Below, in pieces: positions 24,576-35,730 of a stretch of DNA of 64,000 nucleotides. The notes under the pieces are model-generated. The model was not told the DNA's origin. It made no database searches and saw only the letters and a list, made by a program, of their open reading frames with translations. Source of the DNA: Panaeolus papilionaceus (Eukaryota > Basidiomycota > Agaricomycetes > Agaricales). The stretch lies in assembly GCA_015501605.1 (NCBI GenBank), contig JADNRZ010000014.1, forward strand, positions 496,001-560,000, read 5' to 3'. The translations under genes were made by a program, and so were the position numbers. The number at the start of each line of letters is the position of its first letter. Position 1 is the stretch's first letter.

Positions 24576-25550
24576 ACGCTTGGGGTGGTTGTGTTGTGGG
24601 TTACTTATGGCATACTTTACTTAGCTGTTGGGTATGTGTAAGTAATGCGTAAGTATGATCACTTGAAGCAATAAATGTAGCATATTATTTCCCCACCTCT
24701 CTATTCTGTCGTTTTTGCTCTGAATAATTCTTACCCTGGTTTGTCCATTGCAACCAGCTGGTGTCCCTGTCATATTTGTCGTTCCCTGACTCCGATGCTA
24801 TTTTTTTCGGTTTCGATGTTGTCTGCTTCGTTTGAGGGTTTTTGGTGTGGCTTTTTTTTACAGATACATAAATTGATTCCATGGTATTACAGATACAGAT
24901 ACGAAGTAAAGTACATTTATATATCCTGTTTGTATTACTTGTTCCGAGCCCGTCGCTGCTGAGGTTCGGGAAGGGGTTCCGGATTGGCAGCCAAGGCCGG
25001 CAGCGTTGCTGGGGTCGATGGGCCTAATCCTCTTTCGGTGCATTAGCTTTGGGCTAGTGCCTCCCGCACTCTGGTGGTTGTAAGTAGGTATGATTCACGA
25101 TTTTGTATGGTTACGTTGTCGGTTGCTTTGGGTGAACTTAGACTTGAGGGTACAAGTCACTGGATAACCCAATCCGCAATAAGTAACAAGTAATTTGCAA
25201 CTGTGGACTGGAGAGACTTAAGGGGTCGTTAAAGAGTTCGACCCTCGATGCGCCTCCAGGGAGGGTTTCAATTGACTTTGCGCGCCACAAGGCTCGATGA
25301 TGTTGCCAGGATATTGTGACCAGGGTCTGAATCCGACCAAGCGTATAAAAACCCCACCCACTCGACGGTTTTCCTTCCCCAGATACCCCTTTCTGTCCTG
25401 CATTCCCCTCCTTTTGCACTTCAATAGGTGAGTCGTGCTTCTCTGGAATACTCTTCGGTTGGTCAGTAACTAACACAAGTTGTCTCTCATGCAATGCACG
25501 AAGTTCGGTAGGCCCGCCTTCATCTCAACAACGCCCTAATCCAAGCCTCG
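24576..25550. other. Intergenic with TATA promoter of the following gene
   Basis: The first part is the ProRS 3' UTR. The stretch 24680-24960 is T-rich on the plus strand without a credible gene. The last 200 bp are the promoter and leader of the small gene at 25551. No other feature was seen. Confidence 0.4.
25344..25350 (+). promoter_or_regulatory. TATA box
   Basis: The sequence GCGTATAAAAACCCC carries TATAAAA about 200 bp upstream of the ATG at 25551. The interval contains a GTGAGT that could be the donor of a 5' UTR intron, so the transcription start may lie near 25375. Confidence 0.45.
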
Positions 25551-25872
25551 ATGGCCGTTCAAATCGACAATTATCCGCGTGAGTCATCTTCTCCGGTGTT
25601 CAACCAATATTGACAACCATTACTTACAATCTAAACTGACAGGTCTCAAAGCACAGCTTATCAATATAGCAGAAAGGCTAGAAGCTATCTATGTGAAGCA
25701 CCAGCACTTGGATAAAACCTACCAGTTCCAAAGTATACTACCCGAAACGGCTTTCTATCTCATCGAGCTTCGGAATGCGATTACAGAGTTGGAAGCGCAG
25801 GTGACCCACCATGAGGCTCCTTTACAGTTTGAGAGGATTTACGGTTTGTATAACCCTCAAGTGAAATTGTAG
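25551..25872 (+). CDS. Small helical protein, unknown
   Basis: Exons 25551..25578 and 25643..25872 give 85 residues (MAVQIDNYPR, then LKAQLINIAERLEAIYVKHQ). The 64-bp intron has donor GTGAGT, a CTGAC branch-like site and acceptor ACAG, and splicing joins the frames in phase. The protein is mostly amphipathic helix (LIELRNAITELEAQV) and could form a short coiled coil; there is no signal peptide or membrane segment. A TATA box upstream supports a promoter. I do not recognise the family and propose no function. Confidence 0.6.
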
Positions 25873-26236
25873 TTGTAGTTGTGATACCTATAATTACTAC
25901 GATGCTCGAAGAAAAATATTCATCGTCAGGTTGGTATGTGGCCCGCCTGTTCATTTTAAGCCTGGACGGAGGTCAGGTATAAGATTAGAGCCTGAGGCAA
26001 ACGATCGTTGATCATCAATAGATCATGGGCGTCAAAAGATCACATCTCAGATTCTCAGCAATTAAATCAAGGCTTCTCTGCCACGCGATGACAGCTTAAA
26101 TTTCTCGTGATGAATTGGGTCTGACTCGTGACGCGTCTTCAGTGTTCGCTGCGGCAATTCCTACACAACAAATTGAATGTCCACTGTTCTACTTGTTTCG
26201 TATGTGAAAAATCCAGGGCGCTGCTACATCCAAATT
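25873..26236. other. Intergenic between convergent genes
   Basis: Holds the 3' ends of two convergent genes (small gene on plus, F-box gene on minus). No other signal was seen. Confidence 0.4.
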
Positions 26237-27901
26237 CTAATGCTCGCCTATTATAGAGCTATCAATACCGAGCTTTCGTGTTAAAACGGTACAGCGGAAA
26301 CCAAGACAATGAGGAGAGGGGATATGGGGTCGGAAATAGGGATTCAATGTGAGGTTGGACCTTCGTCCTAGTTCTTCGATGGCGTTGCGCATGGCATCCA
26401 AGCAAGGGGTCACGATCCAGTGCGATTCGGGGTCAAGGGAGTCCGATAGTCGCAGGTTGGTGACACCCGGTATAACGAATCGAAAATCAATCGCCAATCT
26501 AAATGTTTGAAGGAGAGGGAAGTGTGAATGCGCCGTTAAAATTTTGACAAGGCATGACCACGGTCTGCGGTCGAAATCGTCGCTTTCGGACTCCAGTGCT
26601 AAATCGATAGGGATATCAAGAGTTATATGCTCGAGGTAGTTGTTGGTTGGGATAGATAGGAAACAATGCGATAAGTCGTTATTTGGAAGCAAGTAGGAAC
26701 TCGAGCGGAGGGGAGAGCTGATTTTGAAGGAAAGGGATTTGAGAAATTTGAAGGACGTTTGCATATGTCCAGCGATGTTGACATTTCTGACGAGGGACCA
26801 TTCCAATCCGTTAAATCCCCATGGCATTCGAGCTGAAAAGTAATGAAGTAGTCAGGCGTATGATGAAACGTGTAACGTACCGCTAATCTCGAGAGCCTGC
26901 AAGGATTCAAGCTGCTCAAAAAAGGTAGATACCACTGACAGGTTTCGCTGTGGATAGTCCAACTGAAGTGCCAGCCTCTCCAGAGCACTGAAAGGCTTCG
27001 CTTGGTGGAATATTGCACATGCGTGAATATAAGCCAGAAAACGAGATAAATGCTCCCCGATGTCTTCATGGTCCGTTTCGATTCTGAGATCTCTCAATCC
27101 GAAAGGTGGTGTCAAGGCCCCGGGATCAGTAATGTAATCGAGAAAAATCACGTATGATATGTGAAGCTTCTTCAGACTTGGAAAGCGGAGAAAAAGCGAT
27201 AGAGGTACTTCCATTTGAGATAGAGAGAGGTCCGTAATGGCAGAGCTAACCGAGCAATCGTTGGCAATGGCCTTGGGGTCGTCGAACCGGTGAAGGCGTA
27301 CCGTACGCAGCGAGGGGCAGGTAGTGAGCGCTGAGAGCGGTAGTACATCCACTCTGGCGGCATTGAAGATCCGTAACATTCCTCTGAGGGAGTATGTTTC
27401 GATAAGATGATTAGTGAACGCCTGCATATCCGAAGGCGGGAAGGTTTGGGCAAACAGGACTGCTTGTGCGGGTTTATGGCGCACAGTGATCGCTTCTAAG
27501 CGAGGAAGGTGAAGCAAAGTTCTGTTATATGTCGCTATATCTGTTTCTGAAATCCCCCCTTCCATCATATTTGTCGTAGTAGAAATGCAGATCCCGCGAA
27601 TATGCATCTTGAGATCGGGATAGCTCTCCAACAGCTGCACGAGTTGGCCGATAAATTTATTGTTTCCGTGGAGCGAAACTTCTACAAAACGAAAAAAGTG
27701 AGGTCTAGTAAGCCTATAAAACTGCTTGCATATAAGCGAGCACAGTCCTAGGTCTCTAGATTGTTCTTTGGTGAGGGGTTGATCTGACATTCTCCTTCCG
27801 CTTTCCACCATGATATCGAGGATGTGACTGAATATTTCCAGCGGAAGTATAGGGCCTGGCTGATCATCTGTATGTGATTCATTAGAGATCTTGTTGAGCA
27901 T
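26237..27901 (-). CDS. F-box protein, family A member 3
   Basis: 538 residues from exons 26881..27901 and 26237..26832, with a 48-bp phase-1 intron (donor GTACGT, acceptor TTTCAG) after LEISG. The F-box segment (LPLEIFSHILDIMVE ... LCSLICKQFYRLTRPHFFRFV) is at about residues 20-70. The leucine-rich middle carries a diverged family signature (LSQMEVPLSLFLRFPSLKKL). The C-terminal exon is the least like the other members (WSCLVKILTAHSHFPLLQTF), so this is one of the more distant paralogues. It is transcribed divergently from member 4, with start codons 195 bp apart, so the two may share a promoter region. SCF adaptor role inferred; target unknown. Confidence 0.82.
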
Positions 27902-28096
27902 TTCCGGAGTTTCGTTGATAAAGGTCGAACAGCGTTCCCTTCAAGATTGGACCAAGGTTACAAGTGGTTGGAGTGGATAGAAAACCCCGACCAAGTGAAT
28001 CTCCCACATTATGTAAAACAAATATTATTGAACTTTCTTCAGTCTCAATGCCAACTTCGTTCTTACACTTCATAGTCAGATCCAGCAGCCGCTGCA

Positions 28097-29688
28097 ATGA
28101 TCATGAGCAACACAGACCTTGAACTTGCATCTGCTGGGGAGCCTATATCTTCTCATCAGCCTGTGTTCCCAATAGAGTTGTTCGGTCATATCATCGATGT
28201 TTTGTGCGAACGACTGGATGGCGCACCCCTCAACGACGATCAACTGATCACTGTGAAAAGCTGCAGTCTCGTCTGCAGCTCATTCGTCGCCATCTCTAGG
28301 AAACACATTTTTCAACGTATAGGCTTACACTTACTCATGGAAACACCACAGAGACTTGAAAACCTCGCACAACTTTTGGAGGAGGCGTCACCAGATATGA
28401 AGACATGTTTCCGTCATCTAAACATCAACATGGGGGGCTATAACTATATCTGCAGCATCCCATCGATGAAGTTGCTAGTTAGTCGGATCCTTATAGCCCT
28501 ACTTCCCCTTCCTTGCATCGAGTCAATTGCAATCTTGTTTTCAATACCCCCCGTCAAGGAACATCGTCCCAGCACCCAGGGAGGAGATGTTACAGACCTG
28601 TGTCATCGCCTTGTAGAAACATCCATCTCGAGGGGTACTTTGCGTACTTTGTACGTGAAGAAGATGGTCGAGCTTTCCATCCTCCCTGGAACCTCCGGGT
28701 TGACCTCGCTTCATACGTTGTACCTCGACCGGGGTGATTTTAATCTGACGCAGCACATAACCTCAATAAAAAACCTAACGATTAGAAAGAATAGAGTCCC
28801 TCTAACATTCATATCACACTTCCCCGCCCTCCAAACTCTTCAAATTTTACGCTGTCAGTTCTATGAAACGAATACACCAGCTCCCATGGCGCCTCCCAAT
28901 GGTCTAATGCACCTCAACCTCGAACTATGCTCAACGTCTGGTGATACTGTCCCTGATTATACGAGTTCGCTTTCCATGTTTCTTGATTTTTTTCACGCGG
29001 AATCAGGAAAACGGGGCGTTGAGGCTTTTGGAAAGCTTAGGACGCTGGAGGTCACCTTCTCACAAGGACCTGATTTCTCGGTGCTGGACTCGCTCTTACG
29101 AGATGCAAAGAAGCTGGAATCAGTTTCTTTTCGAGGTCAGCAACGCTTCTGCCATGGATAATACGGGGGCTGACACGATTCATAGTCCTTCCTATGGCAA
29201 ACATCTCCCTTTCTCGAATGTTTGATGGCATCCGTTCTACGAGGCCGTCTCTATCTTTGAGGCTAAATGGACACTTAGGGTACTTCTCTGACATTAGGGA
29301 GGGAGTACCCCCGAGTAGTCACCTCCAAAGTGTTGGCATCTTGTCAACTTTCTCCCGAAAGATCCCCCTCCACTTTGATAGCATTCAAGCATCTGACGCT
29401 GTGCAGCCTCATATGACCCCCGGCTGGCGTGCATGGGACAAATTTCTGACATACCTCTCGGCCAGCAACTCCAAATTTATAGATTTAGGCGAAATGGAGT
29501 TGTGCATCTTCATCGATGGTGAGGGGAAGGAAGTTGAAAAAAGTGACGGAACCCGGGTTCCAGCCTGGACGAAGGTGGTGGATGAGCTCGGTCAGAGGGA
29601 GGCCGGCCTATTAGGCACCTATCTTGAGAACATCTCAGGAACCACGAGGTCGAGGGTAAAGTTGATGATCGCGGTTTATGCAGGTTGA
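28097..29688 (+). CDS. F-box protein, family A member 4
   Basis: 513 residues from exons 28097..29135 and 29186..29688; 50-bp phase-1 intron with donor GTCAGC after SFRG. The F-box (FPIELFGHIIDVLCERLD ... KSCSLVCSSFVAISRKHIF) is at about residues 23-72. Leucine-rich repeats follow (SIKNLTIRKNRVPLTFISHF, LQTLQILRCQF). The C-terminal domain has the family pattern of a Trp-anchored helix (WDKFLTYLSASNSKFIDLGE), a Gly/Asp-rich loop and LLGTYLENISG. Met3 is an alternative start. It is divergent from member 3. Role as an SCF receptor is inferred from the F-box. Confidence 0.83.
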
Positions 29689-29860
29689 AGAAGCCTCTTT
29701 GATTTACCTCAGTATGACTTGTGTAGTCGCATTACAACGATACCCCTACATAATTGGCGTATAATTAGCACGAAGGAGAGAATATATGTACGAAAATTAA
29801 CAGAACCGACAAATGTAAAAACGGCAGCTACAGAACCGACAGGTATGTATAGAATTTTCT

Positions 29861-31382
29861 TCAATTAGGGGCCACGAAATTCACAAGCGCTACAAACGCT
29901 TGTTCATCGAGATTGAGCTTATCAACTTGACGCCTGACAGACTCCAAGTATTCTTCTCGTGATATTCTTCCTGGTATGAACGACTCATCTTTTCGCAGAT
30001 GAGTGGTCCACTCAACGATGAACTCCATCGCAGGCTGGGATTCGATGACTGCTTTTGCCGCATCATCGACTTCCTTGTCCTTCAGGAGATCCATCGCTTT
30101 GTTATACCTTTCTCGAGTAATAAACGATGGGCCTATGGCCAACCTCCAGGAGAGTGCCCACGAGTCGGTATCGGGAAGTAGCTGGATGCCAGCTACTGCT
30201 GCCATTTTCTCTTGGGCAAGGTGAAGAAGACTTTGGAAACGTATGTTATCCGCGATGTCTTCGTCCTTCGGTTCAGGGGGTGAAATAAGCATCAGTTTCT
30301 TGCTCGAATAAATTATGAACAGCACTGACCTTCCTGAGCCAATGCCCAACAGTGTCCTCCATAAGCTCATTAACTTCCTTGTCCGACATTTGCATTACCT
30401 CTTGCATTTTTCTCTCCTTCGCCAGCTCATCATTCACCCTCCTCAAAATCCTAGCCTCCAGCGCACTTTCTGCTTCTCGTCGTTCTAAGGTAATCTGAGC
30501 TTGAAGAGATTTCTTGAACGATTCCAGTGCAGTTTGCCATTGTGCAGGGAACGTCTCCTGAGATGGCGCGGGTTTATTGATTTGTGGTTGAGCGACTGCT
30601 TGCAAATAGGATTCCATTTGGGTTTGAGTCTCCCACCGCGTTCGGTCTTGCTCGAAGTCCCTCCTTCTCCGTTCTAGCTCCCGCTCCATTCTCTCCAGCT
30701 CGCGTTCCCGCCTATCCAACTCCCTTTCATGCCGATCAAGCTCCCGTTCTCGCCTATCAAGGGTTGCACTCAGGGTGTAATGCGTCTTCTCCGTATCCGT
30801 TCCAGGCCGAGCAGAATTCGGGACATTGCCAACGTGTGTAGGGCGGGTCGGAAAAGAAGCATGGTCCGAGGGTTGACCCGCAAACGTGTGGGTCGCCTGT
30901 CGTTTGACTGGACGCCATCCAGACCTTCGTTCGCTGTCAGCTTCGGAAGGTAATTCGAAGCTGTTCAACCCCTCGAGTCTTCTGGGGGTCTTTGGCTCTG
31001 CCATGCCTTTAGGACGGGGGGAAGTGCTGGTGGGCTCAGATTTAGGGACAGACGAGTCGATGTTCAGAGTAGGTTTTTCTTCTTCAACAGCCGGTATCGC
31101 AATTGGTACTTCTGTAGGAAGTTCTGGGTTGGAAGGTTCTGGGTTGGCAATGATGGGGCCAGCGTCCAAATCACCGACACTTGGTGCAGTGATTGTTGAA
31201 ATGGTGATATTCGAAGAGTCCATGTTGTCCTCTTGGGATTCCGCCGATTCGGTATTTGTTGAGTTTTGAGCGACATTGAGAGCAGTAGTTCCAGGAGATA
31301 CTGGTGTTGCATTCTCTGCAGTGATGGTGTCTACGATTGTGCTTGACTTCTCAACAATGTCTGCAGTAGTTGATGCAGTCAT
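29861..31382 (-). CDS. Heptad-repeat coiled-coil protein, unknown
   Basis: 485 residues from exons 30330..31382 and 29861..30265, with a 64-bp phase-0 intron (donor GTCAGT). The first 200 residues are Ser/Thr/Pro/Glu-rich and look disordered. Residues about 209-252 are a run of near-perfect charged heptads (RRERELD, RHERELD, RRERELE, RMERELE), followed by a long Glu/Lys/Arg-rich helix (LERREAESALEARILRRVND). Exon 2 is a compact helical C-terminus (SLLHLAQEKMAAVAGIQLL, REEYLESVRRQVDKLNLDEQ). No signal peptide or membrane segment is seen. The charged heptads suggest a long single helix or dimeric coiled coil. It sits inside the F-box cluster but is unrelated to it. Function unknown. Confidence 0.75.
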
Positions 31383-31697
31383 AACTAAAGTTACTCGATG
31401 GTTGTATACTGGCCAAAGAAACAGTTTTTACTGAATGAATTAGGGAAAGAGGTCGATTGACTGGGATGGATTCGGTATGAAAGAGAGTCGTAACTTTTAC
31501 TCCATCGCCTTAGGGTCTGCCTCATGTTCGATTATCCGAACCCTTTCACAGCCTAATATTATCAGATAAAAAAGTCGCCAATATGACCGTATTCCCCATT
31601 TAGTTAATTGATGTCTCTCAACGAGGGTTCTTGAGACGCAGCTTCACACACTCGCCACCTCATCGACCATAATCTATACAATCTCCTCTACGGCATT
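31383..31697. other. Divergent promoter region
   Basis: About 315 bp between the divergent starts of the coiled-coil gene and F-box member 5. No distinct TATA box or repeat was picked out. Confidence 0.4.
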
Positions 31698-33257
31698 ATG
31701 GAGCAGTGCGAATCATCCCAGCTTTCTACCTCACACCTATCGGAAAGCGACCCTGTACTACCTATGGAGCTATTTAGCAAAATCATTGATATCCTCGGGA
31801 CGCGTCCAGCTGGGTCACCTCTACCCCGAAATCAATCAGCAGTGTTGAGGACGTGCGCTCTCGTCTGCAGGTCATTTGCCCAACTTGCGAGAGACCAACT
31901 CTTCCATCACATTACTATTGGCCTCCATTTCACGGCCAAGGATCGATTCATGCGCTTTTCCCAAGCTCTTAAAGAAAACGATACTCTTTCAGCAGGCGTT
32001 CAGGAGCTGGTCATCTGGCTTGACTCTTTTGCAGGAGGCATGATATCCGAGGAACATTTTGATCAACACAAAGACGTCCTTTCCGGCCTCCCCCGACTTA
32101 AATCTCTAACTGTGTTATTCAATTCTCGTTTTACCTCTCCTCCAGCGCTATACATTAGCTCGTTCTGTTATCACCTAATCAACCACTATTCAACTCAGCA
32201 AATGCTCCGTTCTCTCCACGTCAAAACGATGGATGAGCTCCCATACCACTCTATTTTCAAAAGCCCTGCTATGCGCGAAATACGGCTCGATCGTTGCCTT
32301 GAATTGGAGGAGTGGGAAGTGCCGGTTCCGGGTCTTCAAAAACTAGCACTACGAAAGATGGATCTCGAGCCATGGTATATCGCATACTTCCCAAACTTAA
32401 CAGCCCTTGAACTTTTACGCACAAATTTCTTTGAGCAAGAAGACAAATCAAATTCACCCTTATCCCTGCCTAGGTTCTCAGTAACCCATCTCACCTTGGA
32501 GTCATCGTCGTACCACGGAGGAAAGTTTTTGCCCTTTATTTCCTTCGTTAGATGCCAAGCCACGAAGCACGGATTTAGACCGTTCGAAGATATCCATTAT
32601 TTGAAAGTTATCTTAAGCCATCAAATTCCAGATCTTGAAACTCTGCTTCAAGATACCGTTCGTTTAGCACATTTTACATTACAAGTCGATGGTGAGCTTC
32701 AGTGTCGATGCTATCGTCTAACTGCTAGCTAATAGACTCTAGCGCCCGAGGAGCTTTCTAGTGCCCAAATTACCACAGAGTTTGAATTCTGGGTGCGGAC
32801 ATTACTCTCCTTGACCCCGATACTAGAGAGGTTGTCTGTGGACTTCAACGTCAAGCACTACACATCGCTGTACAATCAGCTCATGGACCGAATTATTGAC
32901 CTCTTTACCACACCCACTACCGCGAATCCTCACTTCTTACACAATAACCTGCACCGCCTTGATCTAAGCTTTCAGCTCGACGGAAGTGAAGCCAGCTTGG
33001 ATACAACAAAACCGTGGCTAGCAATTGAAACCATGCTGCCATTGATGCGGTCCACTAGGTTTCCGATGCTCGAAGAAACAAACGCGATCATATCGTTTTT
33101 GGATCTATATATACCTGAGCCATATCTAGAGACATCTTTCCGAAAGTTTGCGGAGAAAGGAAACTTCGCATTGAATTTGCAATTCGAAGAAATCGTTCAT
33201 GACGAGCTCACACATAGAGTTACAGCTACGTACCGATGTTGCCCGACACAACAATAA
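31698..33257 (+). CDS. F-box protein, family A member 5
   Basis: 502 residues from exons 31698..32691 and 32743..33257; 51-bp phase-1 intron with donor GTGAGC after LQVDG. The F-box (LPMELFSKIIDILGTRPAG ... LRTCALVCRSFAQLARDQLF) covers about residues 22-70. The leucine-rich region has the family signature (LALRKMDLEPWYIAYFPNL). The exon-2 domain (FEFWVRTLLSLTPILERLSV, WLAIETMLPLMRSTRFPML) is more diverged than in member 6. It lies head to tail with member 6, about 0.9 kb apart. SCF adaptor function is inferred from the F-box; the target is unknown. Confidence 0.82.
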
Positions 33258-34161
33258 AGAGAACATTTTTCATGGTCAGGTTTTTCTCATGAGGTTAGAA
33301 GAGAGGTGTACCCTAATACCCATATTACCATTGTTTTTATTTTAAAAAATGTTGTGTGATACTTGAGGGTGCTTCGAGCCTTAGATGATGTCGGGAAGTA
33401 AATCTGGGTCAACATCTGCACTTCGAAGGACATGGAATGGGCTACCTCCTTCTCAAGGTAAAATTAATGACAGCGCCAGGGTAATAACAGACACAAGTAT
33501 TTACCTGTATCACGTATATCTATGCTTGATTCCCGCTACTTTAGTAGTGGGTCTTGGGATGGGCTGCCACTGGGTCCATATTTGAGACATTGCTTGTCTC
33601 GGTGATAGCCAGGACATGCCGACACCTCGGCATTGCGGCCCGAATTTAAAACTCTACTTAATTTTACTTCACGTCCTCGTACTTCCACATGACCTTCCTT
33701 TTAAACTTGACCTTGGTACACTCATCTTCGCCCACGTTGTACCCAGAATTATCATAAATCCCGATGCGCCCTGCAGTATGTCCTTATCAATGTTGATCAA
33801 TTATCTCCTGACCACAACTGGCAGAACCTAATGCTATATGCTGACTACATCAAGGTCGTCGATTCGGGTGACGGTGTGAACGACCATCAAACACCCTTCT
33901 ACACCAATGGCATGTAAATTAAGCATGCGTATATCGCAAAATTAATTAAGGGCTGTTAATAGAAAGTAGCGGGCTTGCCATGCGTTGCATGGCGTTACTT
34001 AGTTTATTGAAGATTACGTCGAATGGGCTTATGTACTTAGGGTACGTGAAGGCTATTTAGGTCGCCGTTTGAAAAATTGAAAGTCCGTCTACTCTTCAGA
34101 GTCTGCGAATCAGACAAATTAAGCCCTTTGCCCCTATTATAGGTCCAGCGTGGTTTGAAGT
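33258..34161. other. Intergenic between F-box members 5 and 6
   Basis: No gene supported. Frames of 60-71 codons lack domain or splice support. The sequence is AT-rich near 33330-33350 (probable 3' UTR of member 5) and 33900-34000. Confidence 0.4.
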
Positions 34162-35730
34162 ATGCCTCACATCCTTTCTGGATCAGATTGCGACGTATTT
34201 CCCCCTGAAATAATTGGACACATTATCGACATTGTCGGAAAACGAGAGCGTGAGGTGTACCTCACTCCTCAACAGTCCTCCACTCTCAAAGCCTGTGTCC
34301 TCGTATGCAAAGCGTTTCTTCCACTATCAAGAACACACCTACTTCGATATGCTTCATTCGGGTTGGACGGAGGTCCTAGACAGAACCGCCTGAACCAGCT
34401 CGTTCAGTTGCTCAAGGACAACCCAAATATCAGACACTATATTCGAGAAATTGTTATCGACCTATCGGAATACATTGCACCACTAGAGGACGAGTCGAGC
34501 ACTCAAAATGCCCTTTCTTGCATCCTTGACGTTCTGACCGACATCCCAGCAGTGGAATCAATTACGATCTGTTATTCTTCTCCAGCACCTCGGAGGCTGT
34601 CACCCAGCAGTCCTGTTGGATCATTCTGCAATCACATCATCGAAGTTTATGCGGAACGAGGAACATTGCGCGCCATAAATGTGAAGAAAATGGAGAAACT
34701 TCCATATACCATCATATTTGCATCTACGGCGCTTCATACTCTATGCCTGGATCGGTCTGACCTTCCTATTCTCACCGAACCTATTCCATCGATCAAATCT
34801 CTCACTCTAAGGAAGATTGTCTTTGTCGTTAGATTTCTATCGTTCTTCCCCAATATCGAGGAGCTGCACATAATTCGCACCAATGTAGTAAAGTGTGCTG
34901 AATTCCCATACAACTTACCTCCACCATCGTTCGGAATAAAGGCACTAACATTGGAGCATTGCTCTCGGATGAGTTATATGGACTCGGCCGGCGACAGAAC
35001 ATCGATCTCTGTTTTTCTTGAATACTTCTATACCAAAGCAGAGCAGGAAGGCCTTCCACCATTTTCTCGGCTGACAACATTGGGAATTCTACACTCCCCA
35101 GATTTTCCAACTGTTGCACGTCTCTTCAAAGACGCGCCGATCCAATCACTTGTTTATGGTGGTAAGTCACTGGCAGCGCAACTTACAGTGTAACTCAATT
35201 TAATGATATACGAAATTTCTCCAGCCTTTCCGCCCGCAATACTCAAGATAAGTACACTGGTCAATTACATGCGTAACTCCCACTATTCTATATCGCTGCG
35301 ACACAAAACTGAAGTGCCCTTATGCCTGCCCGGTTCTGTCACAATCCCATTCACTTCCCTTACGTGGTCCATCATCCCTATTTCCATTTTTGAATCAATC
35401 GAGTGCAGTCACATACTCGAGCGCCCAGCGTTTTCCACAATCCATTGGGCGGACAGTGCTCAGGACCAACCAGAGCTAGAGCTGTGGACAAAGTTCATCT
35501 CAGCGCTTACGGAAACCCGTCCAGGATTCGCGAAAATCGAGGAGATAGAGATATTCATGACGCTTGGGAGTAATACCCAAGGCCTCATTGTCGACGGAAA
35601 TGACATGACGGATGAGATTGCCGATACAATCGCTAACAGGACGGGTGCCCTAGCGAGCGCATGCTTTGACGATTTCGATGGTACACAGTGGCGTAAGGCC
35701 AGACTCTCTTTTATTTTCGACGATATATAG
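34162..35730 (+). CDS. F-box protein, family A member 6
   Basis: 501 residues from exons 34162..35161 and 35225..35730; 63-bp phase-1 intron with donor GTAAGT after LVYGG-type context. The F-box (FPPEIIGHIIDIVGKRERE ... LKACVLVCKAFLPLSRTHLL) is at about residues 11-58. The leucine-rich region contains SIKSLTLRKIVFVVRFLSFF followed by FPNIEELHIIRTN. The exon-2 domain contains LWTKFISALTETRPGFAKIE, EEIEIF and a short acidic loop, matching members 7 and 8 near 60 kb more closely than the immediate neighbours. This suggests the family spread within the region rather than only by adjacent duplication. SCF receptor role inferred. Confidence 0.84.
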
